DNA from: a virus
DNA: 64,000 bases
IMG/VR virus record: IMGVR_UViG_3300049847_000435
Coordinates: 1-64,000 of that record
Reading direction: 5' to 3' (one strand)
Position 1 is the stretch's first letter. Each line of letters opens with the position of its first letter. A model generated the notes under the pieces. It worked only from the letters and a program-made list of their open reading frames with translations, did not search any database and was not told the origin of the DNA. Positions 42,275 to 51,149 of the stretch are shown piece by piece. A program made the translations under genes and the position numbers.

Positions 42275-42529
42275 CTACTTGCGAATATCAAAAATGATTC
42301 GCACATTTGCGGCGGCTGTTCTCTCGCCGTCAATCGAAAGTGGTTGCAAAGGCTCGTGAACACGGTTGGCTATTCTCTCCAATCGCTTGGATGCTACCTC
42401 AACGGCATCCTGTCCAAAAACTTCGTACTGTGCTGCGTCCAGAGCAAAACTTGTACCTTGTTCTGGGAATCGTTCTGCCACCTTTGCGGCATTGCTTAAA
42501 TACTGCGCTGCGTATGTTGCGTTCGTCAT
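42275..42529 (-). CDS. small unknown protein
   Basis: 84 residues, AAGGAAAG before the ATG. Helical first half (YAAQYLSNAAKVAERFPEQG) and a beta-like end ANVRIIFDIRK. Ends at a strong terminator. No family recognised. Confidence 0.58.
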   Translation of the reverse strand: MTNATYAAQYLSNAAKVAERFPEQGTSFALDAAQYEVFGQDAVEVASKRLERIANRVHEPLQPLSIDGERTAAANVRIIFDIRK

Positions 42530-42605
42530 GATATCTTTCCTTTTCCCGCTTCACCACACTTGCACGGGTCGTGTGGTGTTTGGTTGAGTTAGTCGAACAC
42601 TGCAA

Positions 42606-42806
42606 TTAATTCAAATCTTCTACTGCATGACCGTAGAAATCACCGTCTTCCATGTAGATTGTTACGGTTTTTTCTTTTTCCGTGAACTCTTTCAAATTCA
42701 CGTAAGCCTCCGCCCACTCCTTCGCCTCATCGAGAGTGGCAAATCCGCTCTCGATTGTGCCACCATCACTACCATCAATGGCGTAGTATTTGATTTTATA
42801 TGTCAC
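42606..42806 (-). CDS. small unknown protein
   Basis: 66 residues from a GTG on the minus strand. Beta-alpha-beta look (YKIKYYAIDGSDGGTIESGF, then EAKEWAEAYVNLKEF). Its start overlaps the divergent 42790 gene start by 17 bases, so both would need promoters inside each other's coding ends. No family recognised. Confidence 0.52.
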   Translation of the reverse strand: MTYKIKYYAIDGSDGGTIESGFATLDEAKEWAEAYVNLKEFTEKEKTVTIYMEDGDFYGHAVEDLN

Positions 42807-43581
42807 GGTTTCCGTGCTCTCCGAACTCCCAGACCCGGCACGGCGCTACGAGATTCTGCGGCGGGCAATCAAGCCAAAGCCGGAACCTAAAATCACGCCA
42901 CGACGCGTCACCCTGCGTCCAGAGTCGCCACAAACCGAGACGGTTGCTGCCATCAATTTAGACGGCACGCTTCTCACTGCAAAATTGACAGAGAAGCTGG
43001 ACGACTTTCGTCAGGTCGTAAAATTTCAGTGCCACATGGATTTTGACTGGGATGGTCGCCAGTGGTTTCGGCGACTCAGTAAATTCTCTGGCAACCCCAT
43101 TCACCGAGTAACCGAACTTTGCCATCGACTTCTTTCCGAAAATTTTGTCATCGAAGTCGATGCCGATTGGGTAGATGCGATCCATGCCGCTGACTACCTG
43201 CCGGAGCGGACAAAGTGGGTGAAGCGCGTAGTAGACGACGGGCAGTACAACGACTGGTTTTCTGTCGTCTGGGGCAAATATGACGACTACTACGAGGTCG
43301 CCAAGCGCATTCGTGGCAGTCGCTATCACGAGCATCAAATCGTGGTGCCATCCGTGCAGTTTGAAGCCGTCATGGATTTTGCTACCAACTATGATTTTTC
43401 GCTCTCCGATGGAGCCCACGAATTGATCGCCATTGCCAAAGCTAAACGCGACGCTGCGATCCTGACCACGGTCGAAAGGCCAAAGCCTCGCAAGCGCGTA
43501 GTCGCCCAGGATGTGCGCCCGAAGCTCGAATCCATAGCGGAAGGAGGAGTCGCCGATGAATTTGCGGACGACATTACTTAA
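42790..43581 (+). CDS. unknown protein paired with the SNF2-like helicase
   Basis: 263 residues from TTG 42790; a GTG at 42814 is an alternative. Lys/Pro/Arg-rich N-terminal segment, then an alpha/beta domain with WVKRVVDDGQYNDWFSVVWG, and a basic tail. The 3' end overlaps the helicase start by 26 bases, implying joint expression. I do not recognise the family. Opens the 42.8-50.3 kb cassette. Confidence 0.6.
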   Translation: MILYVTVSVLSELPDPARRYEILRRAIKPKPEPKITPRRVTLRPESPQTETVAAINLDGTLLTAKLTEKLDDFRQVVKFQCHMDFDWDGRQWFRRLSKFSGNPIHRVTELCHRLLSENFVIEVDADWVDAIHAADYLPERTKWVKRVVDDGQYNDWFSVVWGKYDDYYEVAKRIRGSRYHEHQIVVPSVQFEAVMDFATNYDFSLSDGAHELIAIAKAKRDAAILTTVERPKPRKRVVAQDVRPKLESIAEGGVADEFADDIT

Positions 43582-44980
43582 ACACCAGGAGCCAGCCATA
43601 GCAAAGCTCATTCGCTCGCGCATCGGCGCGCTCTTTATGGAGCAAGGCACCGGCAAGACGCGTACAGCGATTGAAATGGCACACATCCGGCAGGCAAAGA
43701 TCGACTGCGTGGTCTGGTTTTGCCCGGTCTCCTGCAAAGAGACCATTGCCCACGAGATCATCAAGCACACCGACGCCAGCGAGCCAGACATCCACGTTTT
43801 CAACGACAAGACCCGGCAGGGACATACCCCCAAAGCCTTTTGGTATGTCGTCGGTATTGAATCGGTGTCATCCAGCAACCGCGTCGTGCTGGCCGTCAAC
43901 GACCTCATCACCGAAAATACCTATGTAATCCTGGACGAGTCCACCTACATCAAAAATCATCGCAGTCGCCGCACTAAACGCATTACGCTCATGGCAGAGC
44001 GCTGCCGTTACCGAACGCTGCTTACCGGCACGCCCATCACAGAGGGTGTGGTCGATCTCTTTGCCCAGATGAAGTTTTTGTCGCCCAAAATCCTGGGCTA
44101 CAACAGTTTTTACAGCTTTGCTCGCAACCATCTGGAGTATCACCCAGACAGGAAAGGGTTGATTGTGCGTAGCCACAACACTGCCTACATTGCTAGCAAA
44201 ATCCACCCCTACACCTACCAGGTGACGAAGAGGGAATGCCTCGATCTACCCAGCAAGCTTTACGACGCTCGCTACTTCAGCATGAGCGACCAGCAGCGTT
44301 GGGCATACGAAGAGGCGAAAGAGGAGATACTGTCGGAGTTGTATGATGCGAAGTTTCCTGAGTACGTGATCTTTCGCCTCTTCACGGTGCTGCAGCAGAT
44401 TACCTGCGGATTTTGGAATCGCCGCCAGGAGGACGGCACCTATCGCCTGCACACCTATCCTCACATACGGCTAGACATGCTCGCAGACACCATCGCCAGC
44501 GCGCCGAAAGGTGAAAAATATATCATCTGGACGAAGTACCGATACGACATCGACCAGATCGGCACGCTACTGGGGCAGGAATACGGACCCGGCAGCGCAG
44601 CGTTTTTCTATGGCGACCTGAGCGAGAAAGCTCGCAACGAAGAATTGGTGAAGTTTCGCCAGAAAGACGGGGCGCGTTTCCTCGTCGCCACCACCCAGTG
44701 TGGCGGGCATGGCTTGACGCTCAACGAGGCGCATCGCGTCATCTTCTACAGCAACGAATTTAAATACGCCAACCGCGTGCAGGCAGAGGATCGCAATCAC
44801 CGCATCGGGCAGGGCGAGTCCGTGCTCTATACTGACCTCATCTGCCGCAAGAGCATCGACGAGCGCATCGAGCAAGCCATCGCCAAAAAAGAAAGCGCCG
44901 TTCACGCCTTCAAACGTGAAGTTGACCGGGTGAAGGACAAAAGCAAAAAAGAAGTGGCGGAATTAATCAAATCTCTTTGA
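43556..44980 (+). CDS. SNF2-type superfamily 2 helicase
   Basis: 474 residues, GGAAGGAGG upstream. Motif I FMEQGTGKTRTAIEMA, motif II VILDESTYIKN (DEST in place of DEAH), motif III LLTGTPITEGVVDLF, and C-terminal motifs V and VI FLVATTQCGGHGLTL and VQAEDRNHRIGQ. These place it with phage SNF2-like DNA translocases. No nuclease domain is fused. It could remodel protein-DNA complexes during replication or act with the modification genes that follow. Confidence 0.88.
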   Translation: MNLRTTLLKHQEPAIAKLIRSRIGALFMEQGTGKTRTAIEMAHIRQAKIDCVVWFCPVSCKETIAHEIIKHTDASEPDIHVFNDKTRQGHTPKAFWYVVGIESVSSSNRVVLAVNDLITENTYVILDESTYIKNHRSRRTKRITLMAERCRYRTLLTGTPITEGVVDLFAQMKFLSPKILGYNSFYSFARNHLEYHPDRKGLIVRSHNTAYIASKIHPYTYQVTKRECLDLPSKLYDARYFSMSDQQRWAYEEAKEEILSELYDAKFPEYVIFRLFTVLQQITCGFWNRRQEDGTYRLHTYPHIRLDMLADTIASAPKGEKYIIWTKYRYDIDQIGTLLGQEYGPGSAAFFYGDLSEKARNEELVKFRQKDGARFLVATTQCGGHGLTLNEAHRVIFYSNEFKYANRVQAEDRNHRIGQGESVLYTDLICRKSIDERIEQAIAKKESAVHAFKREVDRVKDKSKKEVAELIKSL

Positions 44981-44989
44981 AATTGGCAC

Positions 44990-45018
44990 TTGACATCTGA
45001 ACTGAATGAGTGTATTAT
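44990..45018 (+). promoter_or_regulatory. sigma70 promoter for the IbrA/IbrB cassette
   Basis: TTGACA (44990-44995), 17-base spacer, TATTAT (45013-45018). Near-consensus, located just after the helicase stop. Confidence 0.8.
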
Positions 45019-45067
45019 TATATCATAATATATTAATTCACTCGTTGAGTACCCAATGGAGATCATC

Positions 45068-45430
45068 ATGAAGGAAGAAAAAGAATTCCCGCACTGCCCA
45101 TTGTGCGACAGTGAAATGTCTCCGTCCGTTATGGATGGTTCCTGGTTCTGTTATGGTCCGTCCATGAGTGGACGGTGCCCAAAACTCCCGGAGTTGGAGG
45201 TTGCGTTCAAGAAAAACGCAACCGAAGAGACGAAACAGAATGGATTTTACATCAACCCATTCCAGTGGCAAGCCGTCGCCACAACAGAAACAGTTATCTT
45301 GACTACTACTCGAAGTGGTAGTCAAACAAACATAAAACTCGAACGGAAGGATAGGGGCGATCTTTCGTCAAAGCATGCAATCGAACAAATTCCTCTTCTT
45401 GTTCTTGAGTATTGGACTGAGCAAAAATGA
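45068..45430 (+). CDS. zinc-ribbon protein
   Basis: 120 residues from ATG 45068 (GGAG six bases upstream); ATG 45056 is possible. Ligands HCPLCDSEM and FCYG...RCP near the N-terminus form a probable zinc ribbon. The rest is mixed alpha/beta with Thr-rich strand (TETVILTTTRSGS). First gene after the sigma70 promoter. Function unknown. Confidence 0.6.
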   Translation: MKEEKEFPHCPLCDSEMSPSVMDGSWFCYGPSMSGRCPKLPELEVAFKKNATEETKQNGFYINPFQWQAVATTETVILTTTRSGSQTNIKLERKDRGDLSSKHAIEQIPLLVLEYWTEQK

Positions 45431-45918
45431 TCATCACATTCGGGAAATACAACGGAACGGACACGGGCGCGTTAGCGAAATTCTCCGAAGGTCGAGAGTA
45501 TCTTGTCTGGGGAAGCGAAAAGCTGAAATCCGAGAAGTGGCGGAGGGAATTCGAGCAAGCATTATCATCCGTCTCTCTTTCCTCAGTTTCGCTGGAAGAG
45601 CAAGCGAAGCTGACCGTCCAGTTCGATAAGGACGGAGATGCCGACTACGATGACATTCTCCGTTTCCTTCGCGACGAAAAGGCGGACAACGAAGAATTCG
45701 CCGAGAAGGAAAAAGCCACCGAAGAGAAAAGGCTGGAAATCTTTAAAGAATGGGAAAAAGAATCGGGGAAACCAATCAGTCAACTCCGCTCTCTTTTCAA
45801 GAGATTCGAGTGGCACGGGCGGGAGGATTTGGAGAGCATCCCGTTGTCCAACTTTTCGTCAGCGCAGGCAAAAGAACAACTTATCAACTATATCTGCCGA
45901 CTACAGCAGGAGTTATGA
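45427..45918 (+). CDS. unknown protein with DUF3820-like N-terminus
   Basis: 163 residues, overlapping its neighbours by four bases on each side. Starts MIITFGKYNGTDTGALAKFS, the 'FGKYkG' opening of DUF3820-type proteins, then a Glu/Lys-rich coiled coil (EEFAEKEKATEEKRLEIFKE). C-terminal helices follow. Possibly an adaptor in the cassette. Confidence 0.58.
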   Translation: MIITFGKYNGTDTGALAKFSEGREYLVWGSEKLKSEKWRREFEQALSSVSLSSVSLEEQAKLTVQFDKDGDADYDDILRFLRDEKADNEEFAEKEKATEEKRLEIFKEWEKESGKPISQLRSLFKRFEWHGREDLESIPLSNFSSAQAKEQLINYICRLQQEL

Positions 45919-46787
45919 TTTACATCGGCTATCAAGACGAAGATAAAAAGAATATCATTGCCGACTATCGAGCGGAGCACGAGATCACCAAGCTAGTCGT
46001 GCTATACCCGGCAGACTTTCCGTTACCAATCGCCGACGCCGACGCTATTGAGTACGCAGAAATCATCATGTATCGCACATTCTATCGGCTACTCCAGGAG
46101 ATCGGACCAGCCACACTGATCGTGATCAATGAGTGCCTGCGCACTCAGAACCGTTACGATCTGACTTACAACTGCATCCGCAATTTTTTAAATCAGACCA
46201 AGCATCAGATTGTTTTCCAGCACCTTCCCCAGATCGACACAGCCGAAGATTTTATGATTCTGTTCGATTTCGACACTGGCAGCCAGTGGAAGCGGGAGCA
46301 ATTCAACGCTGAATTGGTACGCTCAAATGCAATAGTGCAAGTCAATCGGCTGCCCGTTCAATTCAACCCAATCGACGTGGCGACTGACGAAAAGACCAAG
46401 CGTCTGTATGATGCCGAGAAGGAAAAATTATTCGCCAATATCGGCACCAGTGACCCGCACACGCTGCCGCGCAACCTTTATCTTGTTGGTGGCAAAGCGA
46501 AAGCGGCGCACGTCGATCCTTTCAAGCATTACGTCGCACGCAACCAGCGGCTAAAACCCGGAAACGTCGCCACCTACGAAAACGCCAACGAGATCGATGC
46601 TCCCTACGCAATTATTGAACTGCCGCACCGCTTTATTGAATTTAGTGATTTTATCAAGCGTACCAACCAGTCCAAATTGGATGTGATGGTTGCCGACTTA
46701 AAAGTTGATGCCTGGTACATGGAACGCTACCAGGCATGGAGGGATAGACTCAATGCGACCTACGCAAGTCTACAGTCGAACCTGTAA
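45915..46787 (+). CDS. unknown protein coupled to the IbrA-like gene
   Basis: 290 residues from ATG 45915 (overlaps previous stop). Contains ATLIVINECLRTQNRYDLTY, IRNFLNQTKHQIVFQHLPQI and FMILFDFDTGSQWKREQFN, with 'VINE' resembling a Walker B strand, but no P-loop is seen. The end overlaps the PP-loop gene by 35 bases. I cannot assign a family; its fixed place before the IbrA-like gene suggests a shared pathway. Confidence 0.6.
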   Translation: MIYIGYQDEDKKNIIADYRAEHEITKLVVLYPADFPLPIADADAIEYAEIIMYRTFYRLLQEIGPATLIVINECLRTQNRYDLTYNCIRNFLNQTKHQIVFQHLPQIDTAEDFMILFDFDTGSQWKREQFNAELVRSNAIVQVNRLPVQFNPIDVATDEKTKRLYDAEKEKLFANIGTSDPHTLPRNLYLVGGKAKAAHVDPFKHYVARNQRLKPGNVATYENANEIDAPYAIIELPHRFIEFSDFIKRTNQSKLDVMVADLKVDAWYMERYQAWRDRLNATYASLQSNL

Positions 46788-47889
46788 CGTACTAGATGCA
46801 GCCAAAGAGCGCGTCAACTTCATCTTCGACAACTTTGAGGACATCAAGGTGTCAATCAGCGGCGGCAAAGATAGCACGGTGCTTGCCCATCTCATGCTAA
46901 TGGAGGCAAAGCGCCGCAACCGCAAGATCGGCATTTTCTTCCTTGACGAAGAGGTTGTCTATCAATCCACCATCGACCAAGTGACATGGATGATTGAAGA
47001 TATCGCCCCAGACAATGTCGTTCCGTTGTGGTTACAGATCGAGTTCGACTTAACAAACTCAACCAGCTTCGAGGAAAACCATCTAACCGCATGGGAAGCA
47101 GGCAAACACGATCTATGGATGCGCCCCAAGAAATCCTACGCTATTAAATTTGCGCCGTGGGATCGGGAAAAGCAGATCATCCACGACAAAAACATCGGGC
47201 TAAACTATTATGCCGTGATCGACAATTTCGAGAACTGTTATAGTAATGCCGCCTTTATTGTTGGCTTGCGCGGCACGGAACATCCGAACCGATGGCGTGC
47301 CGTATCGAAAAATCCAGTGGAAATCAATGGCAATGCAGTCTACTGGGGTAGCCCAAAGCGGAATGACTGCTTTTCGCTCTACCCAATCTTTGACTGGAAC
47401 ATCCACGACGTATGGAAGTACATCTACGAACAGAAATTACGCTACTCGAAGATATACGACTATATGTTCAAGAAGGGGATGCCGATCAACGAGATGCGCA
47501 CGTCGTCGCTAATTCACGAGAAGTCATTCAAGTCGATTTGCGAGTTACCTGAATTTGAGCCAAAGACCTACAATCGGCTGGTAAAGCGCATCAAAGGCAT
47601 CCAGTTTGCCCAAGAGACCGGGAAGTCAGCGAAGATGTTTAAGGCGCGCCAGTTGCCGAAAAACTTCAAGTCTTGGCGAACTTACCGAGACTTCCTGATT
47701 GAGACCTATCCCGACCCAGTCAATAAGCATGTGTTCGTCGAACGGTTCGCTCGACACCTCGACAACGAGTGGGTGGCGCGGCAGCAGTGCCGCCAGCTAG
47801 TATTAAACGACATCGGAAACTTCGTGCCGGTGGAGAGTAAACCTGACCCACGCGAAGAGCTAATTGCGTACTACAGGAGCGTTCTATAA
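46753..47889 (+). CDS. IbrA-like PP-loop protein (PAPS reductase fold, DUF3440-like)
   Basis: 378 residues from ATG 46753. PP-loop ATP-binding motif VSISGGKDSTVLAHLML near residues 34-50, GIFFLDEEVVYQSTIDQVTW, FIVGLRGTEHPNRW, YPIFDWNIHDVWKYI and the KGMPINEMRTSSLIHEKSFK region match the IbrA/DUF3440 group. PP-loop enzymes adenylate a substrate, often before sulfur or nitrogen transfer. The biochemical reaction of this group is not established. Next gene, IbrB-like, overlaps by one base. Confidence 0.78.
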   Translation: MRPTQVYSRTCNVLDAAKERVNFIFDNFEDIKVSISGGKDSTVLAHLMLMEAKRRNRKIGIFFLDEEVVYQSTIDQVTWMIEDIAPDNVVPLWLQIEFDLTNSTSFEENHLTAWEAGKHDLWMRPKKSYAIKFAPWDREKQIIHDKNIGLNYYAVIDNFENCYSNAAFIVGLRGTEHPNRWRAVSKNPVEINGNAVYWGSPKRNDCFSLYPIFDWNIHDVWKYIYEQKLRYSKIYDYMFKKGMPINEMRTSSLIHEKSFKSICELPEFEPKTYNRLVKRIKGIQFAQETGKSAKMFKARQLPKNFKSWRTYRDFLIETYPDPVNKHVFVERFARHLDNEWVARQQCRQLVLNDIGNFVPVESKPDPREELIAYYRSVL

Positions 47890-48482
47890 TGCTAATCGAA
47901 TCTATAGAGCAGTACATCGCTTTGCGCCACCATCTGGAGCCAGTGGTAGTGCAGGGAAAGAATCACAAGATAGCGATTCCATGCGCCAATACACTAGTTG
48001 TCAAGCGGGCGTTGGTGCTCGCCAATACGTACAACCCAAACAGCGTACCAGACGATAAGATGGAGCTACTAAGCCAGTCCATCATTGATAATGGCTTCGC
48101 CTTCCCGGTCGTTACCATCTACGACCCAGACCAGCAGGCATTTGTTATCATCGATGGATTTCACCGCTTCATGATTGCGGGGTACGACTATCTTGGGCTA
48201 TCCCACATCCCGATTGTCGTACTAGAACATAACGCATCAAAGCGGATGGTAGCCACCATCCAGTTCAATAAGGCGAGAGGGGTACATCAGGTCGATTTAG
48301 ACGCTGATGTTATCCGGGGTCTAATCAACCAGGGCATGAGCGAAGATGACATCTCGATCCATCTTGGATTGGACATTGAGACCATTCACCGCTACAAGCA
48401 ACTCACCGGCATCGCTGATCTCTTCAAGAATGCGCAATATTCAATGAGTTGGTCAATCGTGGAGGTGGAAGATGCAGCCTAA
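47889..48482 (+). CDS. IbrB-like ParB/Srx-fold protein
   Basis: 197 residues. ParB-type box: VDLDADV-like end, AFVIIDGFHRFMIAGYDYLG (DGxHR), then YNPNSVPDDKMELLSQSIID before it, and HTH-like MSEDDISIHLGLDIETIHRY. IbrA and IbrB genes are paired in enterobacteria, where they affect gene expression; the pair also occurs in phages. ParB/Srx folds may bind CTP or act as nucleases. It overlaps the next gene. Confidence 0.75.
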   Translation: MLIESIEQYIALRHHLEPVVVQGKNHKIAIPCANTLVVKRALVLANTYNPNSVPDDKMELLSQSIIDNGFAFPVVTIYDPDQQAFVIIDGFHRFMIAGYDYLGLSHIPIVVLEHNASKRMVATIQFNKARGVHQVDLDADVIRGLINQGMSEDDISIHLGLDIETIHRYKQLTGIADLFKNAQYSMSWSIVEVEDAA

Positions 48483-49125
48483 ATGGCCCTACGGTGACGC
48501 CTGGGAGCAGTTCCCCATCGAGTTGGGTGAAGTGTGGGGCATTTCCGCAAATGAAAGCCGGGTGGCAGTACACGACCTATTCGAGCCGCTACCGGAATTC
48601 ATGAAGTGCGCCGACATGCTCTTTGTCGATCCTCCCTGGAATCAGGGAAACGTCAACACCTTCTACACCAAGGCGGGTCGAACCGACTACATCAACAATT
48701 TTACTGACTTTGAAAAGGCATTCTTTCGACGCGTAAAAGACATCAATCCAGTTACATGCTACATCGAAATTGGTTTTCAGGCAGTAGACAAATGGCAGGC
48801 GCTGCTTTCGGAGACGTACCCAGTTGTGCAAAAGTGGGACGTTGTTTACTACCGGAAGCACCCATGTCACATTCTGCGCGGCAGCCGCAGCGCTCCGCTT
48901 GATTTTGACTATACCGGCATGGACGAGTCGAAGGTGATCGCCAAGGCAGGAGAAATCGAGCAGTATAGCGTACTGGGTGACATTTGTATGGGGCGCGGGC
49001 TGGTCGGTATGGCGGCATTTTCGGCAGGAAAGCCATTCGTTGGCACCGAACTCAACAAGCGGAGATTGGCTTGCCTATTACAGAAACTCCACAAGAAGGG
49101 TGCCGAGGTAAAAAAGTATGAGTGA
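48472..49125 (+). CDS. DPPW-type DNA methyltransferase
   Basis: 217 residues, overlapping the IbrB-like gene by 11 bases. Catalytic MLFVDPPWNQGNVNTFY followed by the AdoMet motif SVLGDICMGRGLVGMAAFSA and GTELNKRRLACLLQ, i.e. beta-class order like N6-adenine/N4-cytosine enzymes. Coupled to the PP-loop and ParB-like genes, so a combined DNA-modification job is plausible. Confidence 0.78.
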   Translation: MQPKWPYGDAWEQFPIELGEVWGISANESRVAVHDLFEPLPEFMKCADMLFVDPPWNQGNVNTFYTKAGRTDYINNFTDFEKAFFRRVKDINPVTCYIEIGFQAVDKWQALLSETYPVVQKWDVVYYRKHPCHILRGSRSAPLDFDYTGMDESKVIAKAGEIEQYSVLGDICMGRGLVGMAAFSAGKPFVGTELNKRRLACLLQKLHKKGAEVKKYE

Positions 49126-49363
49126 GAAATTAACCCCGGCGCAAGCCGCCGCAGCTTGCGCTACTATCAACGAATTCATCGCCGGGGAGGTGGACGTAAA
49201 AGCCGTGCCCGGCGATGACGGTTCCATTGCTTGGGTGCGTGTCTATCCGCAGGGAGAGTATCCATTCGCTCGCAATGAGGCGCTACAGCGTCTAGTGCAA
49301 GCCCAATACAATCCGCAAAAACTCTTGGAATTCGCCATCACCAAAGCAAAGGAAAGTAAATGA
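49118..49363 (+). CDS. small unknown protein
   Basis: 81 residues, overlapping both neighbours. N-terminal helix (TPAQAAAACATINEFIAGEV), then a beta strand pair (IAWVRVYPQGEYPFARNE) and a helix. No family recognised; part of the cassette. Confidence 0.6.
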   Translation: MSEKLTPAQAAAACATINEFIAGEVDVKAVPGDDGSIAWVRVYPQGEYPFARNEALQRLVQAQYNPQKLLEFAITKAKESK

Positions 49364-49824
49364 ATAGCTACATCTCGACGCGCAAGGCGCGTCAAATCGT
49401 CGAGGAATTCGGCATCACTGGAAATATCCCCGACGTACTGTCGAAGGCCGCCACGCGCAAAGATGTCGTTGCCCGGTATGACCCCGAAGAGCGCGATAAG
49501 TGGCAATTCAATCGAAACAGCCTTGTTCTATGGCTACTGGATGACGCTGCCCACAAGCGCGGCGTACGCGCCAAAAGCGAGAAGTCGACCATCTATGAGG
49601 TGCTACAACAAGACATTGCCGATGGCAACCCATCCATTGGCGAGATCGGCTTTACGATGGATGGCGACCAGCGCGCCGGCTTTGTACGGTTTATTGGGGT
49701 TGATGAGCCACCGGAGGGCACAATCGTCCCGTTGGCTAACCTTGGCATCAACCCAGAAATCGGCTATTTCGACAAGCGAGAATTTACGGACGTGAAGTCA
49801 ATTTGCGAGGATGGTCATGAATAA
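49360..49824 (+). CDS. unknown protein
   Basis: 154 residues, ATG overlapping the previous stop. Helical N-terminal half (TRKARQIVEEFGITGNIPDV) that may include an HTH, then beta-rich part (GEIGFTMDGDQRAGFVRFIG). No family recognised. Overlaps the next gene. Confidence 0.58.
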   Translation: MNSYISTRKARQIVEEFGITGNIPDVLSKAATRKDVVARYDPEERDKWQFNRNSLVLWLLDDAAHKRGVRAKSEKSTIYEVLQQDIADGNPSIGEIGFTMDGDQRAGFVRFIGVDEPPEGTIVPLANLGINPEIGYFDKREFTDVKSICEDGHE

Positions 49825-50314
49825 ACTACCACCCCATACCGAAGAATTACTGAAAGAGTTTCAGAGCGGGACCATGTTCCCATTCTCTGAAACTCTCAAT
49901 CGTGCGGGATTCATTATTAAGAGTGAATTCCTGCCCAGGGCCTACCCAGTCGCAACATTGGTGGTGACTCCCATGTTGTCGATGCAGGAAACCGGTGCCG
50001 TCTTCTACATAAACTTGGTAATCCTCAACCAGTTCAATAAGCAGCTACTTGAAGCCGATTCATTCCTCAACATCGCGAGCGAAGGCGACGAGCGTATCCT
50101 GCGCTCGCTCACTAATCAGGACACACTCGACTTCCATTTTTACGATCAATCTGTAGAGTACAAAGGTTCCAAGCGCATTCGCTGGAATGCTAAAACCGCT
50201 GGCGACATCCGCAATATGATGCGCCAGGCGAGGGAGCACAACGCTACACTGCATACACTGGACTTTCCAGTAGCGCGCACGGCGTTGATGGAACAACTGG
50301 AAGACGGTCGATAA
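49817..50314 (+). CDS. unknown protein, last gene of the helicase/IbrA cassette
   Basis: 165 residues from ATG 49817 (or GTG 49811). Beta-rich middle (YPVATLVVTPMLSMQETGAV, FYINLVILNQFNKQLLEADS) and a helical end. No family recognised. Followed by a strong terminator. Confidence 0.58.
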   Translation: MNKLPPHTEELLKEFQSGTMFPFSETLNRAGFIIKSEFLPRAYPVATLVVTPMLSMQETGAVFYINLVILNQFNKQLLEADSFLNIASEGDERILRSLTNQDTLDFHFYDQSVEYKGSKRIRWNAKTAGDIRNMMRQAREHNATLHTLDFPVARTALMEQLEDGR

Positions 50315-50344
50315 ATTCCCAAACGATCTGTGTAATTGATTCAA

Positions 50345-50386
50345 TAAAAAAGAGAGTGACGCAGATGATCGTCACTCTCTTTTTGT
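50345..50386. terminator. two-way terminator between convergent operons
   Basis: Arms AAAAAGAGAGTGACG / CGTCACTCTCTTTTT with an eight-base loop; A-run on one side and T-run on the other, so it can stop transcription from both directions. Confidence 0.9.
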
Positions 50387-50391
50387 TAGGC

Positions 50392-50415
50392 AAATACGAA
50401 AACGTTTTCGTATTT
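50392..50415. repeat. CGAAAACGTTTTCG palindrome, copy 3
   Basis: 24-base perfect palindrome (core plus AAATA/TATTT arms), seven bases after the two-way terminator and touching the stop codon of the leftward exonuclease gene. A terminator is already present, which argues against termination being the palindrome's only job. Confidence 0.85.
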
Positions 50416-51047
50416 CATTTCATCGATACAGCACCCATTGCATCAGGCACGCGCTCGAACTCGCCATAGTGCCACCAATTGATTACGTTGAGTTCTCCAC
50501 GATCAGCGCGTGGAGGCAAAACAATCGGCGACGCGTCGAGCAATGCCTTGTACAAGGATTGTACTATCTCGACATCTGACGTGCAATACGCTACAGCCTT
50601 CCGAAAGTCCTCATCACTGCCACTGCGCAACCATTCGGCGGCACCTTGCCCATCCGCCAACTTTGAGCGACCAAGCGTAGCTTCGCTCACCACGCCCAGT
50701 CCATACCAGCGCCCTGTATGATTCCGAATTTCGGCAAACAGATCGAACGTCTGGATCGTTTCGTGCTCAATCTCCAGTACATTCCAGCCTGCCTTTTTAG
50801 CGTTATTGATGATGACTGGGATGTCGAAATGATTAATGTTCCATCCACAAATCTCTGCGCCGGACCAGACGAGATAGTTGTACAGATCGATAATCTGATC
50901 CTTCGTCCATACCCGCGGCGACGACTCGTTGTCGTCAATCGTGACTGCGATACCGAATTCCATCGCGGCGATTTGCTGGTCGCGTGGAAGGGACTTGATA
51001 TGCTCGTCTTGGAAAAATGTTGTGGTTTCGATGTCTAAGAAAATCAT
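50415..51047 (-). CDS. DnaQ-like 3'-5' exonuclease
   Basis: 210 residues from the ATG at 51047, chosen because GGAGG lies five bases upstream. DEDD motifs: MIFLDIETT (Exo I), CGWNINHFDIPVIIN (Exo II) and AYCTSDVEIVQSLYK (Exo III). Single-domain proofreading-type exonuclease, possibly acting in replication or recombination. Last gene of the leftward 55.1-50.4 kb group. Confidence 0.82.
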   Translation of the reverse strand: MIFLDIETTTFFQDEHIKSLPRDQQIAAMEFGIAVTIDDNESSPRVWTKDQIIDLYNYLVWSGAEICGWNINHFDIPVIINNAKKAGWNVLEIEHETIQTFDLFAEIRNHTGRWYGLGVVSEATLGRSKLADGQGAAEWLRSGSDEDFRKAVAYCTSDVEIVQSLYKALLDASPIVLPPRADRGELNVINWWHYGEFERVPDAMGAVSMK

Positions 51048-51070
51048 TGACTCCTCCAAAAATATAGGTT

Positions 51071-51116
51071 TACCCCCTTTCAAATGCGAAAACGTTTTCG
51101 TATTTGAAAGGGGGTA
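51071..51116. repeat. CGAAAACGTTTTCG palindrome, copy 4 (46 bp)
   Basis: 23-base arms TACCCCCTTTCAAATGCGAA... with a single G/A asymmetry, 24 bases upstream of the exonuclease start. The flanks (CCCCCTTT/AAAGGGGG) extend the dyad well beyond the shared core. Confidence 0.85.
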
Positions 51117-51149
51117 GGGGGGGGGAACATCAATGGGGGTCTACCCCTT

